This document shows positions 22,715 to 29,189 of a DNA stretch of 30,542 nt, in pieces (position 1 is the stretch's first letter; the number at the start of each line of letters is the position of its first letter). The stretch is from NCBI GenBank assembly GCA_964522635.1, contig CAZFWT010000012.1, positions 1 to 30,542 of the forward strand. Reading direction: 5' to 3'. Under the pieces are notes generated by a model. It was not told where the DNA came from and did not search any database. It saw nothing but the letters and a program-made list of their open reading frames with translations. Origin of the DNA: JACGMN01 sp964522635 (lineage in GTDB: Archaea; Halobacteriota; Syntropharchaeia; Alkanophagales; Methanospirareceae). The position numbers and the translations under genes are program-made.

Positions 22715-22722
22715 CACTCTTT
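22715..22722. repeat. attR core of element 1 (CACTCTTT)
   Basis: Direct repeat of 14517-14524. The reading frame of the split host gene crosses both copies in the same phase (AAA GAG TG on the minus strand). Confidence 0.85.
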
Positions 22723-22863
22723 CTCGGTCTGGATACTGAAGACGATGGGCGTCATCACCCGGTACATAAGCGTCTTGATCTTTCCTGACTTCGTCTCCCC
22801 GCTCATCTCAGCTTTACCTTTACGTTCCGCTTCGATACCAAGCGCCCTGAGCGAGTTGTACAT
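22715..22863 (-). pseudogene. 5' part of the host gene split by element 1
   Basis: The ATG at 22863 is 27 bp after a TATA box, so the split gene keeps its promoter. It encodes MYNSLRALGIEAERKGKAEM and on to PIVFSIQTEKEC at the integration core, where codon 50 becomes Cys in both configurations. Beyond the core the frame continues for a few element-encoded codons (CRSISCA) to a stop, so a truncated ~57-residue product may be made. The 3' part is at 14285-14524. Confidence 0.8.
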
Positions 22864-22883
22864 GCTCGCCCTTTCGTGGCACG

Positions 22884-22895
22884 CTCATAAATAAG
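22884..22895 (-). promoter_or_regulatory. TATA box of the split host gene
   Basis: CTTATTTATGAG on the minus strand, centred 27 bp before the ATG at 22863. Confidence 0.5.
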
Positions 22896-22989
22896 AAATT
22901 TGCGGTGCTAACCCTATGTGGATTATCGGCGCAGGCTCGAGGACCGTTAAGGAACCGCACAGGCTCGTTGTGGGCCGTTGCTCGTCCCT

Positions 22990-23130
22990 TCACGCTAGTT
23001 TTGCCAGTGCGGCTTTGATGAAGGCCGGGAGATCGCCCGGATAACGGCTCGAGACGAGGTTGCCATCCTCAACGACCGCTTGATCGAGATATTCAGCACC
23101 GGCATTCTTAATGTCCTGGATGATCGAATA
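22990..23130 (-). pseudogene. 3' part of a PfpI/DJ-1 family gene, cut by element 2
   Basis: Forty-six codons and a stop matching the C-terminus of PfpI-type intracellular proteases/glyoxalases: YSIIQDIKNAGAEYLDQAVV, then DGNLVSSRYPGDLPAFIKAA. The upstream Rossmann part with the catalytic Cys is not next to it. Before the Tyr codon (23128-23130) the frame runs out of family similarity and into element DNA, 55 bp before the second integrase. The missing 5' part is expected at the other end of element 2, outside this window. This mirrors the arrangement at element 1. Confidence 0.8.
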
Positions 23131-23154
23131 CGGGAGAGGTGAAGAAACCCTAAC

Positions 23155-23166
23155 CTTTTTATATAC
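23155..23166 (+). promoter_or_regulatory. TATA box of integrase 2
   Basis: CTTTTTATATAC centred 24 bp before the ATG at 23185, giving a leaderless integrase mRNA just inside the element end, as in element 1. Confidence 0.6.
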
Positions 23167-23184
23167 TCCTGCCTTTGGATACTC

Positions 23185-24582
23185 ATGGCAACCGAAAAAC
23201 TGAGGGGGGAGCGGCTGCGGGATGAGGTGAAGCGGTTGCTCACGGAAGAAGGGCTTACGGCGAAAGAAACAGCAAAGCGATTAAACGTCTCCATACCGAC
23301 AGTGTTCAACAGGAAGCGGCAACTGGGACTCATCTCGCACGAGAGCGATGTCGACAAGTGGGTTGAAACGCGACCAGAGGTGAAACGCGCCTTCCAAACG
23401 TTGACGGGTAGCTCGCGGCAACACTATTACACCTATTTCAAGAAATATTGCGAGTGGATCGAAGCACAGGAAGGGAGATCGATAAATCCTGCGGATTTAT
23501 GGGAGGAACCCTGGGACATTTCACGCGACCGAATAGTTGATTTCAGAATGTATTTGGAAGAGTCGGGGAGAGCAACGAATACGATTCAGCTATATACCAC
23601 GGTCATACGGCGATTTTACGAGTACAACAACATCATTTTTAAGGGCAAGTTCTTCACCAACGGGCACGGAAAACGGAACAAGGAAGAGAATGAAAAGGAA
23701 CTTTACACGGTCGATCAGTTGCGTGAGATCATTGATATATCAGACCAGATGGAAAAAGCGTTGTATATGATACAATTTCAAAGCGGATTAGCGGCGAACG
23801 AGTTGTGCAGCCTCAAAGTGAAGCACGTTGCGGATGTTGACAATGGCGGCAATGTTGCCCTGCGAATAGAGGACGGCGTGATAAAGATTAAACTCACACG
23901 CGAAAAGACCAATGTTAAATTCGTCACCTTCATTGGACACGATGCTATTGAACTGTTGCAGAAATATCTCGATCTTCGGCAATCAGGAAAACTGATGCTG
24001 GATCGGGCAATAGGCGAAAGGGCTTGTATCACGTCAAAGGAAGACTGGCTATTCGTGAATTACCATCGGGGCACGAAACGCTGGGGGCACATATCAACCG
24101 GGGCATACGCACGGTATTTGCGGAATCGGGTGCGGGAATTGGGCTGGATTAGCGACGAAGACCTGCGAGCAAAAGGGCAACTGAACGTCTTTCGACCACA
24201 CGCGCTGAGAATGTCCTTTAGCGAACTCTTAAAGCACAAGGCGAAGATATCTTGGGACATTGTTGAAGTTTTTTTGGGGCACAAATTTAACGACACCGAT
24301 GCTGCATACGTCAAGTATTCCGATGACGACCTGCGACAGGCGTACAAAGAAGGCGAACCCTACATTTCACTTACACCGATTGAAGCAATAGTCACCGATG
24401 ACCAATATAAGGAGTTAAAAATCGAGAATATGGCGATGAAGCGTGAGATCGAGAACCTCAAAACGAAGGCTGGGGCGTTTGATTTGAACACCGTGCTGGG
24501 GGCGATCAAAGAGGATCGTGCCGTGCAAGACACGATTGTTGAACTGCTCGCCGCGAAGATTATAGAGAAACGGCGTTCATAG
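23185..24582 (+). CDS. int: Tyrosine recombinase/integrase of element 2 with N-terminal HTH
   Basis: A 465-residue recombinase. Residues about 8-48 are a resolvase-like helix-turn-helix (EGLTAKETAKRLNVSIPTVF) fused in front of the SAM-like core-binding domain (60-150). The catalytic domain has K241 (REKTNVK), H339 and R342 (FRPHALRMS), H366 (FLGHKF) and nucleophile Y375 (AYVKYS). The position of the first catalytic Arg ('SGLR..EL') is Ala203 in QSGLAANELCSL. A C-terminal helix (about 410-430) is a coiled coil. The ATG follows a TATA box by 24 bp. Either this family places the Arg elsewhere or activity is reduced. Confidence 0.9.
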   Translation: MATEKLRGERLRDEVKRLLTEEGLTAKETAKRLNVSIPTVFNRKRQLGLISHESDVDKWVETRPEVKRAFQTLTGSSRQHYYTYFKKYCEWIEAQEGRSINPADLWEEPWDISRDRIVDFRMYLEESGRATNTIQLYTTVIRRFYEYNNIIFKGKFFTNGHGKRNKEENEKELYTVDQLREIIDISDQMEKALYMIQFQSGLAANELCSLKVKHVADVDNGGNVALRIEDGVIKIKLTREKTNVKFVTFIGHDAIELLQKYLDLRQSGKLMLDRAIGERACITSKEDWLFVNYHRGTKRWGHISTGAYARYLRNRVRELGWISDEDLRAKGQLNVFRPHALRMSFSELLKHKAKISWDIVEVFLGHKFNDTDAAYVKYSDDDLRQAYKEGEPYISLTPIEAIVTDDQYKELKIENMAMKREIENLKTKAGAFDLNTVLGAIKEDRAVQDTIVELLAAKIIEKRRS

Positions 24583-24653
24583 CGAGTTTACGTTGCCGAA
24601 GGAAGACACTGGAACGCGGTGAAATATACGCGGATTCCTGCACAGGTAGGTGT

Positions 24654-24698
24654 AAGCGGTAGCCGCTTCAGAGATCGTTGACCCACGAGAAACGATCT
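24654..24698. repeat. Two hairpins after integrase 2
   Basis: AAGCGG-TAG-CCGCTT (24654-24668) and AGATCGTT...AACGATCT (24672-24679 with 24691-24698) are perfect stems. They may act as terminator or recombination-accessory sites in the ~190-bp gap after the integrase gene. Confidence 0.45.
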
Positions 24699-24743
24699 AT
24701 GGAGTCTACGTAAAAACCCCATTTCAACCATCTTTTCGGTAAA

Positions 24744-24753
24744 ACTATATAAG
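24744..24753 (+). promoter_or_regulatory. TATA box of the Zn-ribbon gene
   Basis: ACTATATAAG centred 28 bp before the ATG at 24777. Confidence 0.55.
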
Positions 24754-24776
24754 CATTAAAATTCTAGATTGGTAAT

Positions 24777-24941
24777 ATGCAGCCGACACGGCGACCACGG
24801 GTAAGGTGGCGGGAGTGTGACATCTGCGGTCACGGATGGTGGAGTATCGCTATGAGCGAGCATCCAACGTGCCCGTCTTGTGGTAACAAGCTAGGTCACA
24901 TGAGGCAACCTAGAAGTAATAAGGTTGCCGTGGCGGAATAG
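24777..24941 (+). CDS. Small Zn-ribbon protein (54 aa)
   Basis: A 54-residue basic protein. CDICGHGWW and CPSCGNK form a C4 zinc ribbon (CX2C-X14-CX2C, residues 14-35) between an Arg-rich N-terminus (QPTRRPRVRWRE) and a basic C-terminus. Well-spaced TATA box, leaderless start. Small zinc-ribbon proteins of this kind are common in archaeal viruses and plasmids, probably binding nucleic acid or acting as transcription cofactors. Confidence 0.72.
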   Translation: MQPTRRPRVRWRECDICGHGWWSIAMSEHPTCPSCGNKLGHMRQPRSNKVAVAE

Positions 24942-24945
24942 TCCC

Positions 24946-24962
24946 CCTGCCATAACGGCAGG
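24946..24962. terminator. Hairpin between the Zn-ribbon gene and the next operon
   Basis: CCTGCC-ATAAC-GGCAGG, a perfect 6-bp stem with a 5-nt loop, directly after the Zn-ribbon stop codon. Confidence 0.35.
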
Positions 24963-24967
24963 CATTC

Positions 24968-25177
24968 ATGACAAGCGAACCATGTGAAACAAATCGCGGG
25001 ATCGGAAGAGCAGGGGGCGACTTGGGGGATGTACGCGACCTTCTCGATTTCTTAGACGAGCTATACCAACGGGCAGAAGCGCGTGCTGAGGCGATTTTAA
25101 TTGAGCTAGATAAGGGGGATAGTGGACACGCCGTAAGGCGCGTGAAGAAGCCGTCAGCGGGAGGTGACAAAAAATGA
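24968..25177 (+). CDS. Small acidic helical protein (69 aa)
   Basis: A 69-residue hypothetical protein, Gly/Glu-rich at the start, with the helix DLLDFLDELYQRAEARAEAIL and a basic tail VRRVKKPSAGGDKK. Its stop overlaps the ATG of the 455-residue gene (ATGA, 25174-25177), starting a chain of coupled genes. It could act with that larger protein, but there is no family match. Confidence 0.6.
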   Translation: MTSEPCETNRGIGRAGGDLGDVRDLLDFLDELYQRAEARAEAILIELDKGDSGHAVRRVKKPSAGGDKK

Positions 25178-26541
25178 CGGCAGAAAAAGATAACCCCGCC
25201 GCTGGCAGCGGCGGGCACGAGCCGATAGACGAACTTCCTACAATTAAAAAAGATTCTACTTATAAAAAGGTTAGCGGTGGTGTTACATTTGGGAAGGCAG
25301 ATATCCAAAAACGCCAAAACCCAGTTCTGGATAGAGATGAGCCGAAAAGAGAGCATGGGAATACACCATTAAACGAACAGGCGCGGATAAGAGCCCCCAA
25401 ATCTACCACTAACCACTTGGGGGGTCACATAGATATTGATGGGATTTCTATTCAAAACCTACCAAAAAGCGAAAAAAATAAAACGATTCTGCATAGAGAT
25501 GAGGCAATAAGAAAGCATGAGAGTATAGAGCTAGACGAACCGACGGAGCAAAGAGCTTCAGAATCTACCACTAACCGCGTACAGATTAAAGAGGGTGAGA
25601 AAAGCGATAGTGAGAGCGGTTTATATGGCGATACAAAAGACCTGCATGAAGATAGAGCGATAACGGAGCATGAGGGTGTAGCATTAAGCGAACAGGTAAA
25701 GGAGATAAGCCCCAAATCTACCACTAATCCCGTACAGATTCAGCAGATAGATAGAGATAGAAGACCATGCAACTTACTACTTACTAGCTTACTAGATTAC
25801 TACTCTACTACTACTACCCAAATCTACCAGGAGGAGGTGGTAGATTTAGAAGCTTTCGTAAAGCGTTTTTCGGAAATTGTATCTATCTTAAAAGAGAACA
25901 AAGAAGAAAAAGCCTGCATATTGCTTTTCGCTGAAAAATACCATGCAGTTTATCAAGGGATTATCCATAAGCTATATCCTCAGGCTAATATATGGGTCAG
26001 GCTACAAGACCTCAAGGAAAAAGGCTTTTTGGATTCTAGAGAACGGAGTGAGATTGACAAACGTATCTTACTCCCTATAGAAGCCGCGATTACTAGGGTA
26101 TCAAGGGCAGGAGAGAGGCAGATAGAGCAAATAAAATATTATACGCTCACAGAAGAGGGTAAACTCTTTGTTAGAACATTTAAAAAACCTCTCTTTAACG
26201 TGCTACCAGAAGCTAAAAGAGAACAGGTAAAAGACCTTAATGCACTTCTCTACCACTCACACAAGCAGCATGAATTTGTAGAACAGAACAGAATAAAAGC
26301 GGAAAAAGAGCAACAGAGGCGCGAAGAAAAAGCGAAAATAGCGGCTAATTTAGAGGAGTTAATCAGTGCTCACGAAGAAGAAATAGCGGCTTTGACGCGG
26401 GTAGATTTTGGACCTAGACCTTCTGAAGAACTGCAAGAATTACTTACAACCTTACGACATGAAACCGGGCATTCTCATAAAATCTCTGAAATTAAGGAAG
26501 CCTGGAAATTGGTTTGTAGAAGAAGGATCGGCTTAGCATGA
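25174..26541 (+). CDS. Element 2 large protein, possible replication initiator (455 aa)
   Basis: No named family recognised. Residues about 45-190 are low-complexity and hydrophilic, with three imperfect repeats ending in STTN (consensus RDEa...He...l.E...r..pkSTTN). The Thr/Tyr-rich stretch LLDYYSTTTTQIYQEE follows. The C-terminal half (about 205-440) is helical, with a winged-helix-like part: IWVRLQDLKEKGFLDS then IEQIKYYTLTEEGKLFVRTF, and a long charged coiled coil (HKQHEFVEQNRIKAEKEQQR). The gene holds repeated and palindromic copies of AAATCTACCA, as seen in initiator genes with internal iterons. AT-rich codon use. Replication or partition roles are inference. Confidence 0.65.
   Translation: MTAEKDNPAAGSGGHEPIDELPTIKKDSTYKKVSGGVTFGKADIQKRQNPVLDRDEPKREHGNTPLNEQARIRAPKSTTNHLGGHIDIDGISIQNLPKSEKNKTILHRDEAIRKHESIELDEPTEQRASESTTNRVQIKEGEKSDSESGLYGDTKDLHEDRAITEHEGVALSEQVKEISPKSTTNPVQIQQIDRDRRPCNLLLTSLLDYYSTTTTQIYQEEVVDLEAFVKRFSEIVSILKENKEEKACILLFAEKYHAVYQGIIHKLYPQANIWVRLQDLKEKGFLDSRERSEIDKRILLPIEAAITRVSRAGERQIEQIKYYTLTEEGKLFVRTFKKPLFNVLPEAKREQVKDLNALLYHSHKQHEFVEQNRIKAEKEQQRREEKAKIAANLEELISAHEEEIAALTRVDFGPRPSEELQELLTTLRHETGHSHKISEIKEAWKLVCRRRIGLA
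25399..25847. repeat. Iteron-like AAATCTACCA repeats with a perfect palindrome
   Basis: Direct copies at 25399-25408, 25561-25570 (GAATCTACCA), 25714-25723 and 25820-25829. An inverted copy TGGTAGATTT at 25838-25847 makes a perfect 10-bp palindrome around GGAGGAGG. The first three share the longer core AATCTACCACTAA. Just before the palindrome is a run of TTACTA/CTACTA repeats (about 25776-25818). Confidence 0.75.
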
Positions 26542-26606
26542 ACGTTCGGACCTTCATTCGTTTACTGAAGAGTGAAGAAGAAGAGAGGAGGTGGTTAGAC
26601 GAATGA
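26538..26606 (+). CDS. Tiny coupled ORF (22 aa)
   Basis: ATG overlaps the previous stop (ATGA), and its own TGA overlaps the next ATG. It encodes MNVRTFIRLLKSEEEERRWL plus two residues. GAGGAGGTGG inside it is the ribosome-binding site for the following gene, so it may be mainly a coupling leader. Confidence 0.4.
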   Translation: MNVRTFIRLLKSEEEERRWLDE

Positions 26607-26767
26607 GCCGCACAAAGCCACCTAGCCATTACAGCCACAGGCACCTTTTACATCTCCAGCGTGAAGAAGTGCTCGAACTTGGTGAATTAGAGCAAGAATG
26701 TAAAAGAATCGCCCGTGAAGCCCAAGAGTCAGAAGAGGACGAGGGAGAGGAGGGCGCTACAGAATGA
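26603..26767 (+). CDS. Small acidic protein (54 aa)
   Basis: Begins MSRTKPPSHYSHRHLLHLQR, then a Glu-rich helix to the C-terminus. It has a strong Shine-Dalgarno (GAGGAGG, about 26586-26592) and ATGA overlaps at both ends. His/Arg-rich start and strongly acidic tail; function unknown. Confidence 0.6.
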   Translation: MSRTKPPSHYSHRHLLHLQREEVLELGELEQECKRIAREAQESEEDEGEEGATE

Positions 26768-27204
26768 GCGCACCCAGGGCAACACGGGAATGCCCAGAGA
26801 TTTTACACCGCCGCTTCTGGATCAATATAAACTCTAATTTATTCATAGACGACCAACGTTTAAATTTCAAATCAAGATTCATAAGAAAAGAGTCAATCAG
26901 TGTGTTAATAGGTATCGGGTTTCGTCAAGACAGGCAATCAAGAAACTACACGTATAAAAGCACATCTGTAAGAAAGATACTGCGTGCGTATCATCTTTTA
27001 CAAGAAATTTTAGATACAAACGGCTACTCTTCGCAAGTAATACAAATATCTACGCAACCTATTTGTCGGTCCTGCGGCAAGCTGTTAAAATTTTCTGCAC
27101 GGGAATGTTCAGAATGCGGCAGCCGTAATATAGAACCAGCGGGGCGATTCGACCCAGTATCGTGCAAGATAACATTTGAAGGCAAGAAGGGAGAGCGCAA
27201 TTGA
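26764..27204 (+). CDS. Zn-ribbon protein of element 2 (146 aa)
   Basis: A 146-residue protein, basic and beta/alpha mixed, with a C-terminal C4 zinc ribbon CRSCGKLLKFSARECSECG (about 101-119). The N-terminal 95 residues (FWININSNLFIDDQRLNFK, then LIGIGFRQD and a helix with RKILRAYHLLQEIL) match no family known to me. The stop overlaps the TTG of the next gene. Probably nucleic-acid binding. Confidence 0.65.
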   Translation: MSAPRATRECPEILHRRFWININSNLFIDDQRLNFKSRFIRKESISVLIGIGFRQDRQSRNYTYKSTSVRKILRAYHLLQEILDTNGYSSQVIQISTQPICRSCGKLLKFSARECSECGSRNIEPAGRFDPVSCKITFEGKKGERN

Positions 27205-27524
27205 GCAAGAAACGAAAGGTTTATGAGCGAAAGTTACAGGACAATTTGTTACTTCTGGAATTTCATTATTTGCCAACTGATTTCTTGGGCGGCAAGCGTG
27301 ATTCTGATGCCATTTATGCCCCATCTTTTAATAGCATTATTTTGTTTGCGCGGGCGTTCAGAAAGGACACTTTTAACGACGAGTTAATTGATCTCGTAAT
27401 TGAAATAATCGTTCACGAAAACATTCACAAAGTCCTTTACAACACGCTTTCGCCAGAAGAATGGGGGTTGTTGCGTTTTAGAATGGGTGAAGAGGACGCT
27501 GTGCGAGAACTAGAAACGATTTAA
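27201..27524 (+). CDS. Minimal HExxH protein (putative zinc metalloprotease), 107 aa
   Basis: Starts at TTG overlapping the previous stop (TTGA), with GGGAG upstream. The core helix LVIEIIVHENIHKVLY contains HENIH, an HExxH zinc motif preceded by hydrophobics as in zincins. An acidic segment MGEEDAVRELE follows and could supply the third ligand. The N-terminal part SFNSIILFARAF may be the substrate-side strand. It is very small for a protease. It is the second HExxH protein among these elements, though unlike the M41-like one in sequence. Confidence 0.6.
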   Translation: MSKKRKVYERKLQDNLLLLEFHYLPTDFLGGKRDSDAIYAPSFNSIILFARAFRKDTFNDELIDLVIEIIVHENIHKVLYNTLSPEEWGLLRFRMGEEDAVRELETI

Positions 27525-27539
27525 TCATGAAATAGAAAA

Positions 27540-27809
27540 ATGAGCGATTTTGAAATTACATGGGGCGAAAGTCGGGATGTTGTCGTTGAGGTTGCCGCGT
27601 TACTAGACAAAAACGGCGGTCGCTTCTGTGGGAAAAAGGAAGAGTTGCCCGCGCTCTTAGGCATTGACTCAGCACCTCAGCGGTTGATAGCGAAGCTACG
27701 AAAAAACAAAGCGGTCTTGCTCGACGTTCATAATATCGTTTATCGCTTCAGCCGTAAGAAGGGGGCCATTATCTTTGAACAACAGCGATGGCGGCAACAG
27801 AAATTATGA
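27540..27809 (+). CDS. Small HTH-like protein (89 aa), paralogous domain to 28422-29009
   Basis: An 89-residue protein: VEVAALLDKNGGRFCGKKEELPALLG, then a helix and a basic hairpin VYRFSRKKGAIIFEQ. Pattern and length match the N-terminal 75 residues of the gene at 28422 (NGG.W.GTA..L..aLG...LR...l..v..f.rkkG). Similar winged-helix modules with '.GTA.eL' occur at the C-terminus of plasmid and viral primases or replication proteins, so a role in element replication is plausible but unproven. Confidence 0.6.
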   Translation: MSDFEITWGESRDVVVEVAALLDKNGGRFCGKKEELPALLGIDSAPQRLIAKLRKNKAVLLDVHNIVYRFSRKKGAIIFEQQRWRQQKL

Positions 27810-27861
27810 CTTGCAGGCATGGAGATAAAATGACAATACCATATAAATCTGATGGTGGTGT

Positions 27862-27947
27862 TTTGGCGATAATTTTGAGTTTAATTAGTTCGTTTTATCG
27901 CCAAATCAAACCGAAGGGTATTTATAGGATTCTTTTTTTATCGCCAA
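27862..27947. promoter_or_regulatory. Operator-like TTATCGCCAA repeats around a promoter
   Basis: TTTGGCGATAA (27862-27872) and TTATCGCCAAA (27895-27905) form a perfect 11-bp inverted repeat. A third copy TTATCGCCAA (27938-27947) lies between a TATA box (GTATTTATAGG, 27918-27928) and the gene at 27967, next to the predicted transcription start (~27949). This looks like a repressor-controlled promoter. The 157-bp gap has no other gene. Confidence 0.65.
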
Positions 27948-27966
27948 TCTTAGCGGGAGGTTCGCC

Positions 27967-28416
27967 ATGTCGTATCTAAGACGTCGTAACGGCTACGGCT
28001 ATATCTGCGAAAAAGTAAAGAACGGCGAAACCGGGGAATGGGAAGAGAGAACGATTCATAGTTTTGGAAAAATAACAAGCAAAGAGCAAGAAGAGGAGTG
28101 GGAATGGATAGCAAAGACAGGAGAAGAACAAATATTAGATGAAAAAGAGTGTGCTGATTTCGCTGAAGAAATGGAGGAGGAGATACAGGAGTTACAGAAG
28201 AAATATCCCAAACGTAAGATATTGATAAAAAGCGTATGGGAGTATCCTGAATCACAAGAAGCATGGGAAGAAGAAATTGAAGACAGAGAAAGCGGAGAAG
28301 AAAGACAATATATAGCATACACGAATGGATTCTTTTTAGAGTCTGATAGAGCAGCAGGAAAAATATATTTATCAATTATAATGGTAAGGGGGAGTTCTCC
28401 AAAAGCTTCTTGTTAA
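27967..28416 (+). CDS. Acidic element protein (149 aa)
   Basis: Starts MSYLRRRNGYGYICEKVKNG with GGGAGG six bases before the ATG. The first 35 residues (basic, with ERTIHSFGKI) resemble the N-terminus of proteins that carry a small DNA-binding beta domain in transposases and archaeal elements. The rest is very acidic and helical (KEQEEEWEWIAKTGEEQI, MEEEIQELQKKYPKR), then strands YIAYTNGFFLE and KIYLSIIMV. It has its own regulated promoter. Function unknown. Confidence 0.6.
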   Translation: MSYLRRRNGYGYICEKVKNGETGEWEERTIHSFGKITSKEQEEEWEWIAKTGEEQILDEKECADFAEEMEEEIQELQKKYPKRKILIKSVWEYPESQEAWEEEIEDRESGEERQYIAYTNGFFLESDRAAGKIYLSIIMVRGSSPKASC

Positions 28417-28421
28417 CGAAA

Positions 28422-29009
28422 ATGGCAACAATGCAGACTATGATTTCGGAGCATGATGAAGCGGTTAATCTCGCTTCTGTGATACACCAACTACTCAATA
28501 GCAATGGCGGCGCCTGGACGGGAACGGCACGACAACTTTGTGACGCGCTGGGTCTCGACATACTCCCGCGAGTCCTGTCCGTGTGGTTGCGGAACGGTGA
28601 ACTTGACGGGGTGGTGCATGTGACTTTCAAGAAAAAACGGGGAGTGCATCTCATCACCTTATCGCTCGCGCCCGCCGCCGCACCAGAGCGAAGCGAAGAC
28701 CATTCGCCGGAGGATGTATCGGGGTGTAGCAAAAAAGTGGCTGAAATCGAGGATGAGGTGAGCTTCCCGTTTTGTTGGCAATACGCCGAGATCACCGAGT
28801 TATCGGAGCAGCAGAAAGCCGATGTGAACCGACCACTCGGCGCGGGCGGCCATCAGCACTTCCGGCACTGCTCCACCTGCGGGTCGGGAGGTCCGGGTAT
28901 CATAGAGTTCGTGAAAGTGAGCAACGGGTACACATCTTACCACTGCCATGAGTGTGCCAGTGACTACGCGCGAACGGCCCAGCAGTTGGAGGGTTCCTGG
29001 GGTCATTGA
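28422..29009 (+). CDS. HTH plus zinc-ribbon protein (195 aa)
   Basis: N-terminal module (about 10-85) with NGGAWTGTARQLCDALGLD, the '.GTA.qL' winged-helix pattern of plasmid/viral primase C-termini, matching the gene at 27540. The middle (90-135) is acidic and probably flexible. The C-terminus has a zinc ribbon: CSTCG (about 153-157) with YHCHEC (about 173-178). No ribosome-binding site marks the start; ATGs at 28422, 28431 and 28440 are possible. Likely a DNA-binding replication or transcription accessory protein. Confidence 0.6.
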   Translation: MATMQTMISEHDEAVNLASVIHQLLNSNGGAWTGTARQLCDALGLDILPRVLSVWLRNGELDGVVHVTFKKKRGVHLITLSLAPAAAPERSEDHSPEDVSGCSKKVAEIEDEVSFPFCWQYAEITELSEQQKADVNRPLGAGGHQHFRHCSTCGSGGPGIIEFVKVSNGYTSYHCHECASDYARTAQQLEGSWGH

Positions 29010-29189
29010 ACCACTGCATGATTATACCAGTAAATAACTCTCCCCACTCGTTCATAATACTGTATCCTCTAATAAATATATTATTTGAATGAGGCATGTA
29101 GCGGGCGCTGTTCGGTATTCTGACGGTATTTCCCCATGCAGATTATACGACCCCCCGGATGAAGTGCATTAAAGAAACGGAGTTGTTGC

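Larger units (their letters stand above)
14517..22722. mobile_element. Integrated element 1 (about 8.2 kb, integrase-bearing, with a tail tape-measure-like gene)
   Basis: Bounded by direct repeats of CACTCTTT (14517-14524 and 22715-22722). Removing 8,198 bp between the repeats restores an intact reading frame in the host gene. Contents: integrase, tiny protein and M41-like peptidase on plus; a 12-13-gene minus operon from two winged-helix genes through tiny genes and a tape-measure-like gene to three small genes. No capsid, portal, terminase or replicative helicase gene is recognisable. It may be a satellite, a reduced provirus or an integrative plasmid. Confidence 0.88.

Noticed and set aside
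22679..22894. Plus-strand 71-codon frame at the right flank of element 1
   Set aside because: It runs across the attR junction and is antisense to the promoter-bearing 5' part of the split gene; no signals of its own.
27788..27979. Plus-strand 63-codon frame across the operator region
   Set aside because: It runs through the inverted repeats and TATA box, has no ribosome-binding site and ends inside the next gene's start.
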